Source: a virus. Taken from it: a stretch of DNA of 48,608 nt. The position numbers and the translations under genes were made by a program. Location of the stretch: the IMG/VR virus record IMGVR_UViG_3300044638_005143, positions 1 to 48,608 of that record. One strand, 5' to 3'. The notes beneath the pieces are model-generated. The model was given only the letters and a program-made list of their open reading frames with translations. It had not been told where the DNA came from and did not search any database. Positions 23,358 through 30,284 of the stretch are shown one piece after another; the stretch's first letter is position 1; each line of letters begins with the position of its first letter.

Positions 23358-24334
23358 GGTGCTGACTTGTGATCACTAATTATACGGTTAAATGTTGTAA
23401 ACAACTCGTTTAAGTTTAAATCAGCAAAACCATCAAGAATAGATGATTTTAGAAAATCAGTTTTATTAAATTCTGGATTGAAGTTCTCTAAAACATAATC
23501 AGTTTTACTCTGTGCTTGCAGAGACATATTTGGTTGATAAAGTTGCATAATTTGATAGTTTAAATATACTTTATCTTTGTCTGCAAGGATGTTCTCAAAA
23601 ATCTTTCCATCTACTTTTGTAGTTTCACATTTTTCCAAAATATCATCTACTGTATAACGGTTTTGTTCGGCAAGAATAGGAAATTTTTTTGCTAAACTTA
23701 CAAGTCCAACACCACGAACACCTTCTAAATTATCGCTCTTATCTCCCGCAATAGAACGAGCAAGAGCAAAGTTATTTGGATGAATATTAAACTCTTCAAG
23801 AACACGGTTCTTGTTCAATATTTCATCTTGAACTGGTCGCATTAATATAGTTTTATCATCTAATAACTGAATAAAATCTTTATCGCTGGATACAATCACT
23901 TTTACACAATCTGTAAATTGTTTATGTTGAACAATAAAAGATATTAAATCATCTGCTTCAACATTTTCTTCCATCAGCTGGATTACTGGACAAAGATTTA
24001 GGTATTCAAACGTTTTTAATTGCTGCCAGATACGATTTTCAAACTCTTGCTTATCATCCAACACCTTTACATTACGATTGAGCCGTAATGGGTTTCTACC
24101 TTCTTTATAATCCTTGTGAAGTGCCTTCTTCTTACGACTTCCACCTGGACCATCGTGGCATATAATAATTTTGTCTGGTTTTGTTTCTCGGCTAATCTTT
24201 TGCAGAGATTTAAAAACACCAACAATTCCTCCAATTGGTTGACCTTGTTTAGATATTGACGGATTTACAACATAGGAACGAATAAACAGGTTTAAAAAAT
24301 CAATTATCAGTATTTTTTTCATTTTATTTGCCAT
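23354..24334 (-). CDS. rnh: RNase H / 5'-3' exonuclease (T4 Rnh type)
   Basis: 326 residues of the FEN/PIN-type nuclease family that removes RNA primers. Acidic metal ligands are seen in IIDFLNLFIRS (start), HDGPGGSRKK, MEENVEADDLIS, VSSDKDFIQL and AGDKSDNLEGVRGVGLVSLAKKF-like helix-hairpin segments (SIAGDKSDNLEGVRGVG). ATG 24334 sits after a terminator hairpin; no strong SD is visible (TTTTTATGGC), although an internal ATG at residue 5 lies nearby. Since the phage polymerases lack a 5' nuclease domain, this enzyme would supply it. Confidence 0.93.
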   Translation of the reverse strand: MANKMKKILIIDFLNLFIRSYVVNPSISKQGQPIGGIVGVFKSLQKISRETKPDKIIICHDGPGGSRKKKALHKDYKEGRNPLRLNRNVKVLDDKQEFENRIWQQLKTFEYLNLCPVIQLMEENVEADDLISFIVQHKQFTDCVKVIVSSDKDFIQLLDDKTILMRPVQDEILNKNRVLEEFNIHPNNFALARSIAGDKSDNLEGVRGVGLVSLAKKFPILAEQNRYTVDDILEKCETTKVDGKIFENILADKDKVYLNYQIMQLYQPNMSLQAQSKTDYVLENFNPEFNKTDFLKSSILDGFADLNLNELFTTFNRIISDHKSAP

Positions 24335-24343
24335 AAAAAGTAA

Positions 24344-24365
24344 ATCCCCACTTTGCAGTGGGGAT
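24344..24365 (-). terminator. Rho-independent terminator
   Basis: ATCCCCACT and AGTGGGGAT form a perfect 9-bp stem with a GCAA tetraloop on the minus strand, followed by UUUACUUUUU. It lies just after the small basic gene at 24377-24472. Confidence 0.85.
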
Positions 24366-24376
24366 CATACCATACT

Positions 24377-24472
24377 TCATTTCTGTTTGCGACCCTTTTT
24401 CATCGCTTTACGCTTTTTACTTCCAATCTTTCGTCGACCTTTTCGAGGTCGATTTTTGTGTGGCCATGGCAT
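24377..24472 (-). CDS. Very small arginine/lysine-rich protein, 31 aa
   Basis: A 31-codon frame, MPWPHKNRPRKGRRKIGSKK and on to MKKGRKQK, more than half basic residues. It stops shortly before a strong terminator, supporting it as a true transcript. Tiny basic proteins like this occur in other large phages and may bind nucleic acid or ribosomes; that is inference. The SD is weak (GTGAG). Confidence 0.55.
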   Translation of the reverse strand: MPWPHKNRPRKGRRKIGSKKRKAMKKGRKQK

Positions 24473-24526
24473 ATTATTTTCTCACTTTCTTTGGTCTATT
24501 CTTATACGACCAACTAATTACTGCAT

Positions 24527-25123
24527 ATGGATACTACCAAAATCTGCCGTGTATGTCAAGAGCAAAAATCTCTTCTTGATTTCAATAAAGATGCATCAAA
24601 AAAAGATGGACATCAAACTATTTGTCGCCCTTGTAAACACTCTAAAGATAAAGAATATTCTGCTCAACGTAAAGATATTGTCAATGAACGTTCTCGTAAA
24701 TGGAGAAAAGAAAATAAAGAGCGTCAAAAAGAAAACATTAAACGTTGGAAAGAACAAAACCCAGAACGCTATAAAGAAATACAAAGAAAACACTGGAAAA
24801 AAGCATACGAAAAACGCGGCTGGTATAAGAACCTTTTTGTATCTATTAAACGTGCTTTGAAAAATGGCTGGCCATCTAAAAAGATATTTGAAAGATTAGG
24901 ATATACACCAGAACAACTTAAACAGCATTTAGAGAGTAAATTCCAAGAGGGGATGACGTGGGATAACCACGGTGAATGGCATATTGATCACGTCATTCCC
25001 CAATCTTGGTTGCCTTATGAAAGTATAGATGATGAAAACTTTCTAAAATGTTGGAGTTTAGAAAATCTCCAACCTCTCTGGGCAAAAGACAACATATCTA
25101 AACAAAATAGATATGCTGGCTAA
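24527..25123 (+). CDS. HNH homing endonuclease on the opposite strand
   Basis: 198 residues and the only convincing plus-strand gene. The N-terminus has a zinc finger, C7-x2-C10 and C33-x2-C36. A long basic helix follows (residues 40-95), then the HNH core WHIDHVIPQSW (151-161) and WSLENLQPLWAKDNISKQNR (176-195). Such freestanding enzymes cut intron-less or marker-less alleles to spread. No clear ribosome site or promoter is visible upstream, so expression may be low. It sits between two minus-strand genes and ends 4 nt from the stop of the next. Confidence 0.92.
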   Translation: MDTTKICRVCQEQKSLLDFNKDASKKDGHQTICRPCKHSKDKEYSAQRKDIVNERSRKWRKENKERQKENIKRWKEQNPERYKEIQRKHWKKAYEKRGWYKNLFVSIKRALKNGWPSKKIFERLGYTPEQLKQHLESKFQEGMTWDNHGEWHIDHVIPQSWLPYESIDDENFLKCWSLENLQPLWAKDNISKQNRYAG

Positions 25124-25127
25124 TGTA

Positions 25128-25322
25128 TTAAGTTTTATCCTTTCCATTAAATGCTAATTCTACTGTAAAATGCTCGCCTCCAATACAATCAAAGGCAAGT
25201 ATATTTTTATCTTTTAGATTAATACCTTTTTTAGCACACCACATCGTCAACGCTTCAAATACTTCTGCTTTATTCCACGAATAAAGACCATCACTTGTTT
25301 GCTTATCAAATTTACTTTCCAT
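25128..25322 (-). CDS. Hypothetical protein, 64 aa
   Basis: Starts MESKFDKQTSDGLYSWNKAE and contains a cysteine-tryptophan segment MWCAKKGIN. It follows the deaminase gene by 6 nt and ends against the plus-strand HNH gene. Last gene of the unit driven by the promoter at 25854-25882. No family recognised. Confidence 0.6.
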   Translation of the reverse strand: MESKFDKQTSDGLYSWNKAEVFEALTMWCAKKGINLKDKNILAFDCIGGEHFTVELAFNGKDKT

Positions 25323-25328
25323 AAATCC

Positions 25329-25824
25329 TCATGCTGCAATGAATTCTTGAACCATAAACTTGCCGTGGTGTGCATCACCAAATCGTTCAAGAAAATAATT
25401 TGTAATATTACTCGGCTGACCAATAAGCTCCATCATATCACGATTTTTAAGAATGTTCATTTCACCATCGTCATCAACATATACAACTCGGGAAACTCCT
25501 GCGTTCTTCAAGGCGTGCTGACAGAGCGGACAAGGCTTTCCGTTCTTGTTTTCACGAGCCTTTGGGCACGAAGTGTTATTAAAGCGATAAAGATAAATTT
25601 TGCAACCATTTGCCTTATCTCCCATCTTGCTCAACAAATCAATTTCAGCGTGCATAGAACACTTGAAAACACTCTTATTGCGCGAATAACGACGCTTATT
25701 GACACCAAAACTAACAATCTTGCCACCCTTCACAGCAAAGGCGACAATCTGATGCTGAAGACTATCATCACGGAATTCCGTTGCAATAGATTCAGCGAGG
25801 TACTACAAAATCAAGATACTTCAT
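25329..25824 (-). CDS. Cytidine/dCMP deaminase-like protein, needs +1 frameshift
   Basis: A zinc deaminase with CSMHAEIDLL (zinc His and catalytic Glu) and PCPLCQ (two zinc Cys). ATG 25824, with AGGAG 9 nt upstream and a consensus promoter, starts MKYLDFVVPR and meets TGA at 25792-25794. Shifting by +1 at CGC-TGA joins the frame reading ESIATEFRDDSLQHQIVAFA and on to VKGGKIVSFGVNKR, which looks like natural deaminase N-terminal sequence. In the zero frame the only start for the domain is a GTG at 25733 without ribosome site. Either a mutation/sequence error or programmed +1 frameshifting explains this; the sum is about 164 residues. Confidence 0.75.
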
Positions 25825-25853
25825 GGTATCAGGCTCCTATGTTGGTTGCTCTG

Positions 25854-25882
25854 ATTGTAGCAGCGGATCGCTGCGGTGTCAA
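25854..25882 (-). promoter_or_regulatory. Near-consensus sigma70 promoter before deaminase
   Basis: Minus strand TTGACA (25877-25882), 17 bp, TACAAT (25854-25859). The spacer contains the dyad GCAGCG-ATC-CGCTGC, so here too an inverted repeat sits between or over the promoter boxes. Confidence 0.75.
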
Positions 25883-25911
25883 GCAGCGAGAGTAAATTCT
25901 TATAAAAAAGA

Positions 25912-25931
25912 AACCCGCATTTCTGCGGGTT
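25912..25931 (-). terminator. Rho-independent terminator, copy 1 of 3
   Basis: AACCCGCA and TGCGGGTT pair perfectly around a 4-nt loop, followed by UUCUUUUUU. The same hairpin follows the next two minus-strand genes upstream (26353-26372, 26753-26772). Confidence 0.9.
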
Positions 25932-25946
25932 CTGTTTATTTTATAT

Positions 25947-26303
25947 TTATTTATTGCTGAGAACTTTATTTCTTAACGGCTGTAATTCAGATGGCAATGA
26001 TTCGCCAGGACGAAAGGTATGAACAGCTTTTGACATTTGGCCTCTATTAGTCGCATCAAAATCAAAAAGTTCAAACCCTTTCTTACCATCATAATATCCA
26101 TATCTTTTTCCATCCAAAGGAGTACCGGTATTTTTTAATTCTGGAGTAACACCGTGTAAACCCATAGATATTGCTACGTGCTGTAAAATTTGTTCTTTCC
26201 GATCAACTGGAGATACTGAGACTTTTACTTTTGCTTCTTGTCCCAATATTTCTTCTAATTCTTCTTTGATTATCTGTTTTAATCTATCACGTGATAGCTT
26301 CAT
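25947..26303 (-). CDS. Putative capsid-packaged protein with MKLSRDRLKQ tag
   Basis: 118 residues. The first 18, MKLSRDRLKQIIKEELEE, are almost identical to those of the neighbouring gene at 26379-26705, while the rest differs (SMGLHGVTPELKNTGTPLDG, FELFDFDATNRG). IIKEE offers [L/I]-x-E sites for a T4 gp21-type prohead protease. I recall similar basic-then-acidic N-terminal tags on many proteins of large marine phages. The gene is monocistronic: own CTATTTA promoter element, GGGAG ribosome site and own terminator. The downstream domain is not recognised; packaging is inference. Confidence 0.7.
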   Translation of the reverse strand: MKLSRDRLKQIIKEELEEILGQEAKVKVSVSPVDRKEQILQHVAISMGLHGVTPELKNTGTPLDGKRYGYYDGKKGFELFDFDATNRGQMSKAVHTFRPGESLPSELQPLRNKVLSNK

Positions 26304-26328
26304 TTATACAAATCTCCCATACAAAAAC

Positions 26329-26372
26329 TAAATAGTCAGTTCAAAAAGAAGAAACCCGCATTTCTGCGGGTT
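26329..26372 (-). repeat. 44-bp promoter/terminator repeat, copy A
   Basis: Identical over 44 bp to 26729-26772, exactly 400 bp away. In transcription order it holds the AACCCGCA hairpin terminator (arms 26353-26360 and 26365-26372), the U-rich tail, and GAACTGACTATTTA with the putative late promoter octamer (26329-26336). It terminates the gene at 26379-26705 and starts the next. Confidence 0.9.
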
Positions 26373-26378
26373 CTTTCA

Positions 26379-26705
26379 TTAAAGAAGAAACATTTCAATT
26401 TGTTGTTTTAATTCTTCATCCTTAATCTTATTCAATAATTGTTCAGTATTAATAGAATCACGGTATTGTTCCATACCTGAAAAAATAAAATTCCCTAAAT
26501 TTATTAGTTCAGCATCCTTCATTTGAGAACCCAAACTAATAAGCTTCATGCCTAAAGTTGGATCTTTTTTACCAACTGTTTTTTTCTGAACATATCTTGG
26601 ACTTGGCTCACCTAATCCAACATTAATTTCTCTGCTTCTCTCGCGAGATATCTCTTCCAATTCTTCTTTGATTATTTGTTTTAATCTTTCGCGTGTTAAT
26701 TTCAT
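26379..26705 (-). CDS. Putative capsid-packaged protein with MKLTRERLKQ tag
   Basis: 108 residues: tag MKLTRERLKQIIKEELEE, then a basic linker (SRERSREINVG) and a helical C-terminal domain (MKLISLGSQMKDAELINLGN, LLNKIKDEELKQQIEMFLL). The tag's nucleotide sequence is also close to that of the gene at 25947-26303, whereas the cargo regions differ. It is flanked by the two copies of the 44-bp promoter/terminator repeat, so it is a self-contained unit between recA and the deaminase. Function of the cargo is unknown. Confidence 0.7.
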   Translation of the reverse strand: MKLTRERLKQIIKEELEEISRERSREINVGLGEPSPRYVQKKTVGKKDPTLGMKLISLGSQMKDAELINLGNFIFSGMEQYRDSINTEQLLNKIKDEELKQQIEMFLL

Positions 26706-26728
26706 TGGTTATTTCCTCATACAAACAA

Positions 26729-26772
26729 TAAATAGTCAGTTCAAAAAGAAGAAACCCGCATTTCTGCGGGTT
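26729..26772 (-). repeat. 44-bp promoter/terminator repeat, copy B
   Basis: Second copy of the repeat at 26329-26372. Terminator arms are 26753-26760 and 26765-26772 and here end the uvsX transcript; the promoter-like octamer ACTATTTA is at 26729-26736, 24 nt before the ATG of the tagged gene at 26705. Confidence 0.9.
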
Positions 26773-26779
26773 TTTTTAA

Positions 26780-27940
26780 TCAGTGCTGAACGTCTTCGCC
26801 TTTTCCATCATTCAAAAAGTCTTTAGCATTACCCAGTTTCTTATCAAATTTCTGGATTACCTCATAATCAAAGATTTCCATAATACGGGTTTTGAACTTT
26901 TCATTTGTCTTCATAAGGTTTACGAAGCCTTCTTCCAAACCTTGCCATTTTTCAACTGTTCCATCAGCATAAGTTAGTTTATTCCAAGTTCCAGTTTCAA
27001 GGTGTTCGGTTTTTCCTTTAATCGCTTCAAGGATACTTTCTTCATTCATTACACCAACTGTATCGCCCCATAGAATTTTAAATTCTGCAACACGATTCTG
27101 TGTTCCAAATCGTGATTTTTCAATACGGGCTTTTACATATGAACCAACTTGATAGCCTTTATCATCATACACCATTGAATCTTTGGCAAATGATTTAGTT
27201 AGCCAGATACGAAGACTTGTAAAGAAATCTGGTGAACTGCCACCAGGTGTATTGTATTTCTGACTATCAGTTAGATACTTGCCACCCATTGGGGCTTCAC
27301 TTGTTGCTTTGATATTAACTTTCAACTGATTAAGGATTATTAAGGTGCATTCACGCTGCGCAAGTGGTGTTGTGATTTTCTGGAATGCTTTTGCTAATAG
27401 TGCGGCTTTTACACCAATTCGTTCATTTGGATTAAATGTTCCTTCAATATCAACTTTTGTTGGTGTTGCTGCCAAACTATCAATTATGAAAAGAAATTTT
27501 TCTTCACTTGCCGCCATAAGTGTTTCCATTGTTTCAAAAACACTTTCAAGATCTGGTGGTTGAACATAAATTAAATTTTCTAAATCACATCCGGCTTTTT
27601 CAAGGAATTCACTATTCAACGCACTTTCAGCGTCAAAATAAACTGCTGTAATACCTTGTTTCTGTGCGTTTCCTGCAATCTGTGCTGCAAGAAAACTTTT
27701 ACCTGTGGCTTGAATACCAGCAATTTCAACGATCTTTCCTACTGGAATTCCTCCCATTTTTCCTTTTGCCACAATACCATCTAACCAAGTTGATCCAGTT
27801 GAAATCCATTGTTTTACATCTGTTGGATTTTCTTCACGAAGATCATAAACAGCACCTTTTAGTTTGCTATTAAGTGCCTTTCTCAACTCACTAACATCTA
27901 CTTTACCGGCTTTGACTTCTTTTAATTTTGCCATGCTCAT
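26780..27940 (-). CDS. uvsX: RecA-family recombinase (UvsX)
   Basis: 386 residues; pairs single-stranded DNA with homologous duplex in recombination-dependent replication. Walker A is GIQATGKS (75-82), Walker B FLFIIDSLAA, and the loop segment LIILNQLKVNIKATSEAPMGGKY corresponds to RecA's MAW and L1/L2 regions. An SD (AGGAG) lies 7 nt before ATG 27940. It has its own promoter (27988-28016) whose -10 lies in a perfect inverted repeat. GC and codon use look like the neighbouring SSB gene. Confidence 0.95.
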   Translation of the reverse strand: MSMAKLKEVKAGKVDVSELRKALNSKLKGAVYDLREENPTDVKQWISTGSTWLDGIVAKGKMGGIPVGKIVEIAGIQATGKSFLAAQIAGNAQKQGITAVYFDAESALNSEFLEKAGCDLENLIYVQPPDLESVFETMETLMAASEEKFLFIIDSLAATPTKVDIEGTFNPNERIGVKAALLAKAFQKITTPLAQRECTLIILNQLKVNIKATSEAPMGGKYLTDSQKYNTPGGSSPDFFTSLRIWLTKSFAKDSMVYDDKGYQVGSYVKARIEKSRFGTQNRVAEFKILWGDTVGVMNEESILEAIKGKTEHLETGTWNKLTYADGTVEKWQGLEEGFVNLMKTNEKFKTRIMEIFDYEVIQKFDKKLGNAKDFLNDGKGEDVQH

Positions 27941-27976
27941 TGTTTCTCCTAAAGTATTTATGGTCCAAAAAGAAAA

Positions 27977-28006
27977 CGACCTAAGAGATTTTACACTCTT
28001 AGGTCG
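27977..28006 (-). terminator. Perfect 11-bp inverted repeat: SSB terminator and uvsX operator candidate
   Basis: CGACCTAAGAG and CTCTTAGGTCG form a perfect 11-bp stem with an 8-nt loop, followed on the minus strand by UUUUCUUUUU, so it should terminate SSB transcripts. The loop TGTAAAAT contains the -10 of the uvsX promoter, so the same DNA could bind a dimeric repressor. Confidence 0.85.
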
Positions 28007-28016
28007 CCTCTGTCAA
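27988..28016 (-). promoter_or_regulatory. Sigma70-like promoter of uvsX
   Basis: Minus strand TTGACA (28011-28016), 17 bp, TAAAAT (27988-27993). The -35 lies just after the SSB stop codon and the -10 is in the loop of the terminator hairpin. Confidence 0.7.
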
Positions 28017-28029
28017 CTACTGATTTGTA

Positions 28030-28767
28030 TCAGAGATCAAGTTCTCGGATTGCAGCGTCTACAGCATTATCAACGCCACCACCCTTTTCAACTCCAACAC
28101 TTGTTTCATCTGGTTCCGCCAGATGCTTATCAAGTGCAGCCTGAACTTCCTTGGTGCTCATTCGTGTAAAGATTGTTGAAAGATCTGGAATACTGTCCAG
28201 CAGATCTTTACATTCCTGACTACCAAGACCCTTACACATCTGGGTTGACTTTGGTTTTGGTTTTACACCCATTGTTGAATAACGAGCGCCATTCTTCTTG
28301 CCCTTATCAACCTTCAAATCAAATCCGTTCTCTGGATCAGTAATATCGCCAAAGTCTGGGTCAAGAACAGTCTTAAGAAGTTCTTCATAAACTGTCTTGC
28401 TGTATGACCAAACCTTTACTCCGTCCTTTTCACTTCCACGAACAAGAATTGGTGAAAGGAAACGCTGACGGACGAAAAGATCCTTTGCTGCAGCAACACT
28501 ATCAGGTTCACCTGACTTGAATAGTTTTGTTGCAAAATCGCAAATCGGACAATCTTCTCCGAAGTTGCGCTTTGGACACATTACGCTCTGGTTTCCAACA
28601 TTATAATGAAACCAGAACTCCTTGAATGGATCACCGTCTGGAGTTGGAAGAACACGAACTTCGTGAATTCCATCTTCTGGTTTCCAGAAGGCCGATTCAG
28701 CACTTGATTTACCCTTATTGTTGAGTTTATCAAGTTTTTTCTGCATAGCGCGAATATCAATACCCAT
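28030..28767 (-). CDS. Single-stranded DNA binding protein (gp32 type)
   Basis: 245 residues. The zinc site H54-C64-C73-C76 (HYNVGNQSVMCPKRNFGEDCPICD region) matches T4 gp32's His-Cys-Cys-Cys arrangement with similar spacing. The N-terminus (MGIDIRAMQKKLDKLNNKG) is the basic cooperativity segment, and the C-terminus is acidic (DAAIRELDL), used for contacts with other replication proteins. AAGGAG precedes ATG 28767. A structured leader of about 220 nt without genes precedes it. Confidence 0.92.
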   Translation of the reverse strand: MGIDIRAMQKKLDKLNNKGKSSAESAFWKPEDGIHEVRVLPTPDGDPFKEFWFHYNVGNQSVMCPKRNFGEDCPICDFATKLFKSGEPDSVAAAKDLFVRQRFLSPILVRGSEKDGVKVWSYSKTVYEELLKTVLDPDFGDITDPENGFDLKVDKGKKNGARYSTMGVKPKPKSTQMCKGLGSQECKDLLDSIPDLSTIFTRMSTKEVQAALDKHLAEPDETSVGVEKGGGVDNAVDAAIRELDL

Positions 28768-28819
28768 AATTATCTACTCCTTGTGGCACGACAACTTACT
28801 GTTGCGTTGACCGTTAATG

Positions 28820-28878
28820 TTGGCTTTCAATGCCAATCATATCGTCGGTAAGTTTATCAAATAACTTACAATACCGAC
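28820..28878 (-). promoter_or_regulatory. Structured leader of the SSB mRNA
   Basis: Two stem-loops can form in the minus-strand RNA: GTAAGTT with AACTTAC extended by GTCG/CGAC (28844-28878), and TTGGC with GCCAA (28820-28836). They lie 50-110 nt before the SSB start. T4 gp32 represses its own translation by binding a structured leader; an analogous role is inferred only from position. The rest of the 28768-28990 gap holds a terminator and no gene; no clear promoter was found. Confidence 0.4.
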
Positions 28879-28914
28879 CTCTCTATAACTAACATGCTCT
28901 CATAAAAAAGTAAA

Positions 28915-28932
28915 GGGCAGATTTCTCTGCCC
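28915..28932 (-). terminator. Rho-independent terminator
   Basis: GGGCAGA and TCTGCCC pair perfectly around a GAAA tetraloop on the minus strand, followed by UUUACUUUUUU. It ends the transcript of the gene at 28991-29356. Confidence 0.9.
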
Positions 28933-28990
28933 AATACCCCAGGATAAACAAAACGAACTAACCTAACAGACCAACACTAACACGGACCTA

Positions 28991-29356
28991 TCAACGACGC
29001 GAACGACGCTTGGCTTTTACAACCTTACGAGCACGGGTTGTAGTTGCTGAACGCGAAGCGCGAGTGCGTGAAGTATTCACACGCTCACGAACTGTCAATG
29101 AACAATCTACTGGAACAACTGTGCGACTATCTTCTGTCGCATAAATCTGTCCAGTAGATACATTTGAAAACATAAATGAATCTACTTCGTCAAGTGTTCC
29201 TTCTTCCACGGAACGGTTGCTGACTGAAAGCAACTGATAAACTGTTCCTGGAGCGGAACGAGGAAAGCGGAATGTTTCACCGGCTCGTAGGTGTGAGAGA
29301 GTTACACGGCCAGCATTTCCAACTTTTCCACGACGATTAACTGATACTTTTGACAT
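28991..29356 (-). CDS. Hypothetical protein with basic C-terminal tail
   Basis: 121 residues. The middle (SHLRAGETFRFPRSAPGTVY, YQLLSVSNRSVEEGTLDEVD) looks like a small beta fold. The last 35 residues are rich in Arg, Thr, Ser and Lys (SRTRASRSATTTRARKVVKA and on to RRSRR), like DNA-condensing tails. A promoter and a leader hairpin precede it and a terminator follows, so it is a single-gene unit. DNA binding is inference. Confidence 0.7.
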   Translation of the reverse strand: MSKVSVNRRGKVGNAGRVTLSHLRAGETFRFPRSAPGTVYQLLSVSNRSVEEGTLDEVDSFMFSNVSTGQIYATEDSRTVVPVDCSLTVRERVNTSRTRASRSATTTRARKVVKAKRRSRR

Positions 29357-29376
29357 TTGAGTTTCCTTTGTTATTC

Positions 29377-29405
29377 CGCCGTCACAACACTCTGTGTGAA
29401 CGGCG
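29377..29405 (-). promoter_or_regulatory. Leader hairpin
   Basis: CGCCGT pairs with ACGGCG and CACA with TGTG, in the short leader between the promoter at 29417-29445 and the ATG at 29356. It lacks a U-run, so a 5' stabilising or translation-control role is more likely than termination. Confidence 0.45.
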
Positions 29406-29416
29406 ATGATGGGACC

Positions 29417-29445
29417 ATCCTACCAGAGATCAGATCGCTTGTCAA
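29417..29445 (-). promoter_or_regulatory. Sigma70-like promoter
   Basis: Minus strand TTGACA (29440-29445), 17 bp, TAGGAT (29417-29422). The -35 overlaps the stop codon of the tubulin-like gene; it drives the gene starting at 29356. Confidence 0.7.
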
Positions 29446-30284
29446 GCCTTGCTCGGCTGCTGGATGAACTTTGTTCGGGCAACGCAATAAACAAAATTTT
29501 CCTGATATGTTGTTTCATATATATTAAACAGAACTCTAACATTTTCTTTCTGTCTTTCTTTTACTTGACCCTTGATCGTTTGCAATAAATTTTTTTCTTT
29601 TTTAAGTGTATTAGAATTTATAGCAAAATAGTATGTAATTTCTTCTATATTGTTTAAATCAAAAAACCACTTAATATCTGTTGATCCTATTTCTGATAAA
29701 CCAATTGTTTGAATTCTGGCTATATCATTTAGTTCTATATTATTTGATAATATAGGCTTGATATTATTATAAATGTTTATGTAATGAGAAGTAGTGGATA
29801 TTAAATCTGTTAATTTATCATTTATCTCTAAAATACTAACATTATTTAATAGTTTTTCTAAACTGATTTTATCAAAAGCAATAAAACCTTGAAACAATCC
29901 CGATCTTGTATATTCTTGTAAAATACTAAAAGTTATTTTATCTTGTAATTTTTCTGTATTACCCATCAGTTCAAGATCGGAACGAACATAGTAAATATTA
30001 ATTTTACGATCTTTAAAATTCTCTAAAAACCTCAATATTATTCCACTTATACCTTCTGAACCATCAAGGAATACAGATATTTCACTATTTTTATCATCAA
30101 TAAAAGTTTTTAATTTTTCTGGGTAGTTCTTTTCATATTCCTCTGCATTCTTTAAATCCGGAAGAATATATGTATCACATTCATTTTCCACTGTATCAAT
30201 ACTATACACATCGTATTGTGGATATTGAGAAAATTTATTTACAAGTTCAGAACAAAAACTGCCTATACCAACAAGAGAAATCAT
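29442..30284 (-). CDS. Tubulin/FtsZ-like protein (degenerate)
   Basis: 280 residues. The start MISLVGIGSFCSELVNKF resembles the first glycine loop of FtsZ (GxGGxGxN), and VFLDGSEGISGIILRFLE (71-88) sits where tubulins have the GGGTGTG signature, here strongly altered. IYYVRSDLELMGNTEKLQDK and YTRSGLFQGFIAFDKISLEK suggest the rest of the Rossmann-like GTPase domain. I recall related genes in marine T4-like phages, usually uncharacterised. The start overlaps the polymerase stop (ATGA). GTP binding and polymerisation are unproven. Confidence 0.55.
   Translation of the reverse strand: MISLVGIGSFCSELVNKFSQYPQYDVYSIDTVENECDTYILPDLKNAEEYEKNYPEKLKTFIDDKNSEISVFLDGSEGISGIILRFLENFKDRKINIYYVRSDLELMGNTEKLQDKITFSILQEYTRSGLFQGFIAFDKISLEKLLNNVSILEINDKLTDLISTTSHYINIYNNIKPILSNNIELNDIARIQTIGLSEIGSTDIKWFFDLNNIEEITYYFAINSNTLKKEKNLLQTIKGQVKERQKENVRVLFNIYETTYQENFVYCVARTKFIQQPSKA

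Noticed and set aside
28800-28990. Small ORFs in the SSB leader
   Set aside because: Only frames of 4-8 codons are present without ribosome sites; the region is better explained by RNA structure.
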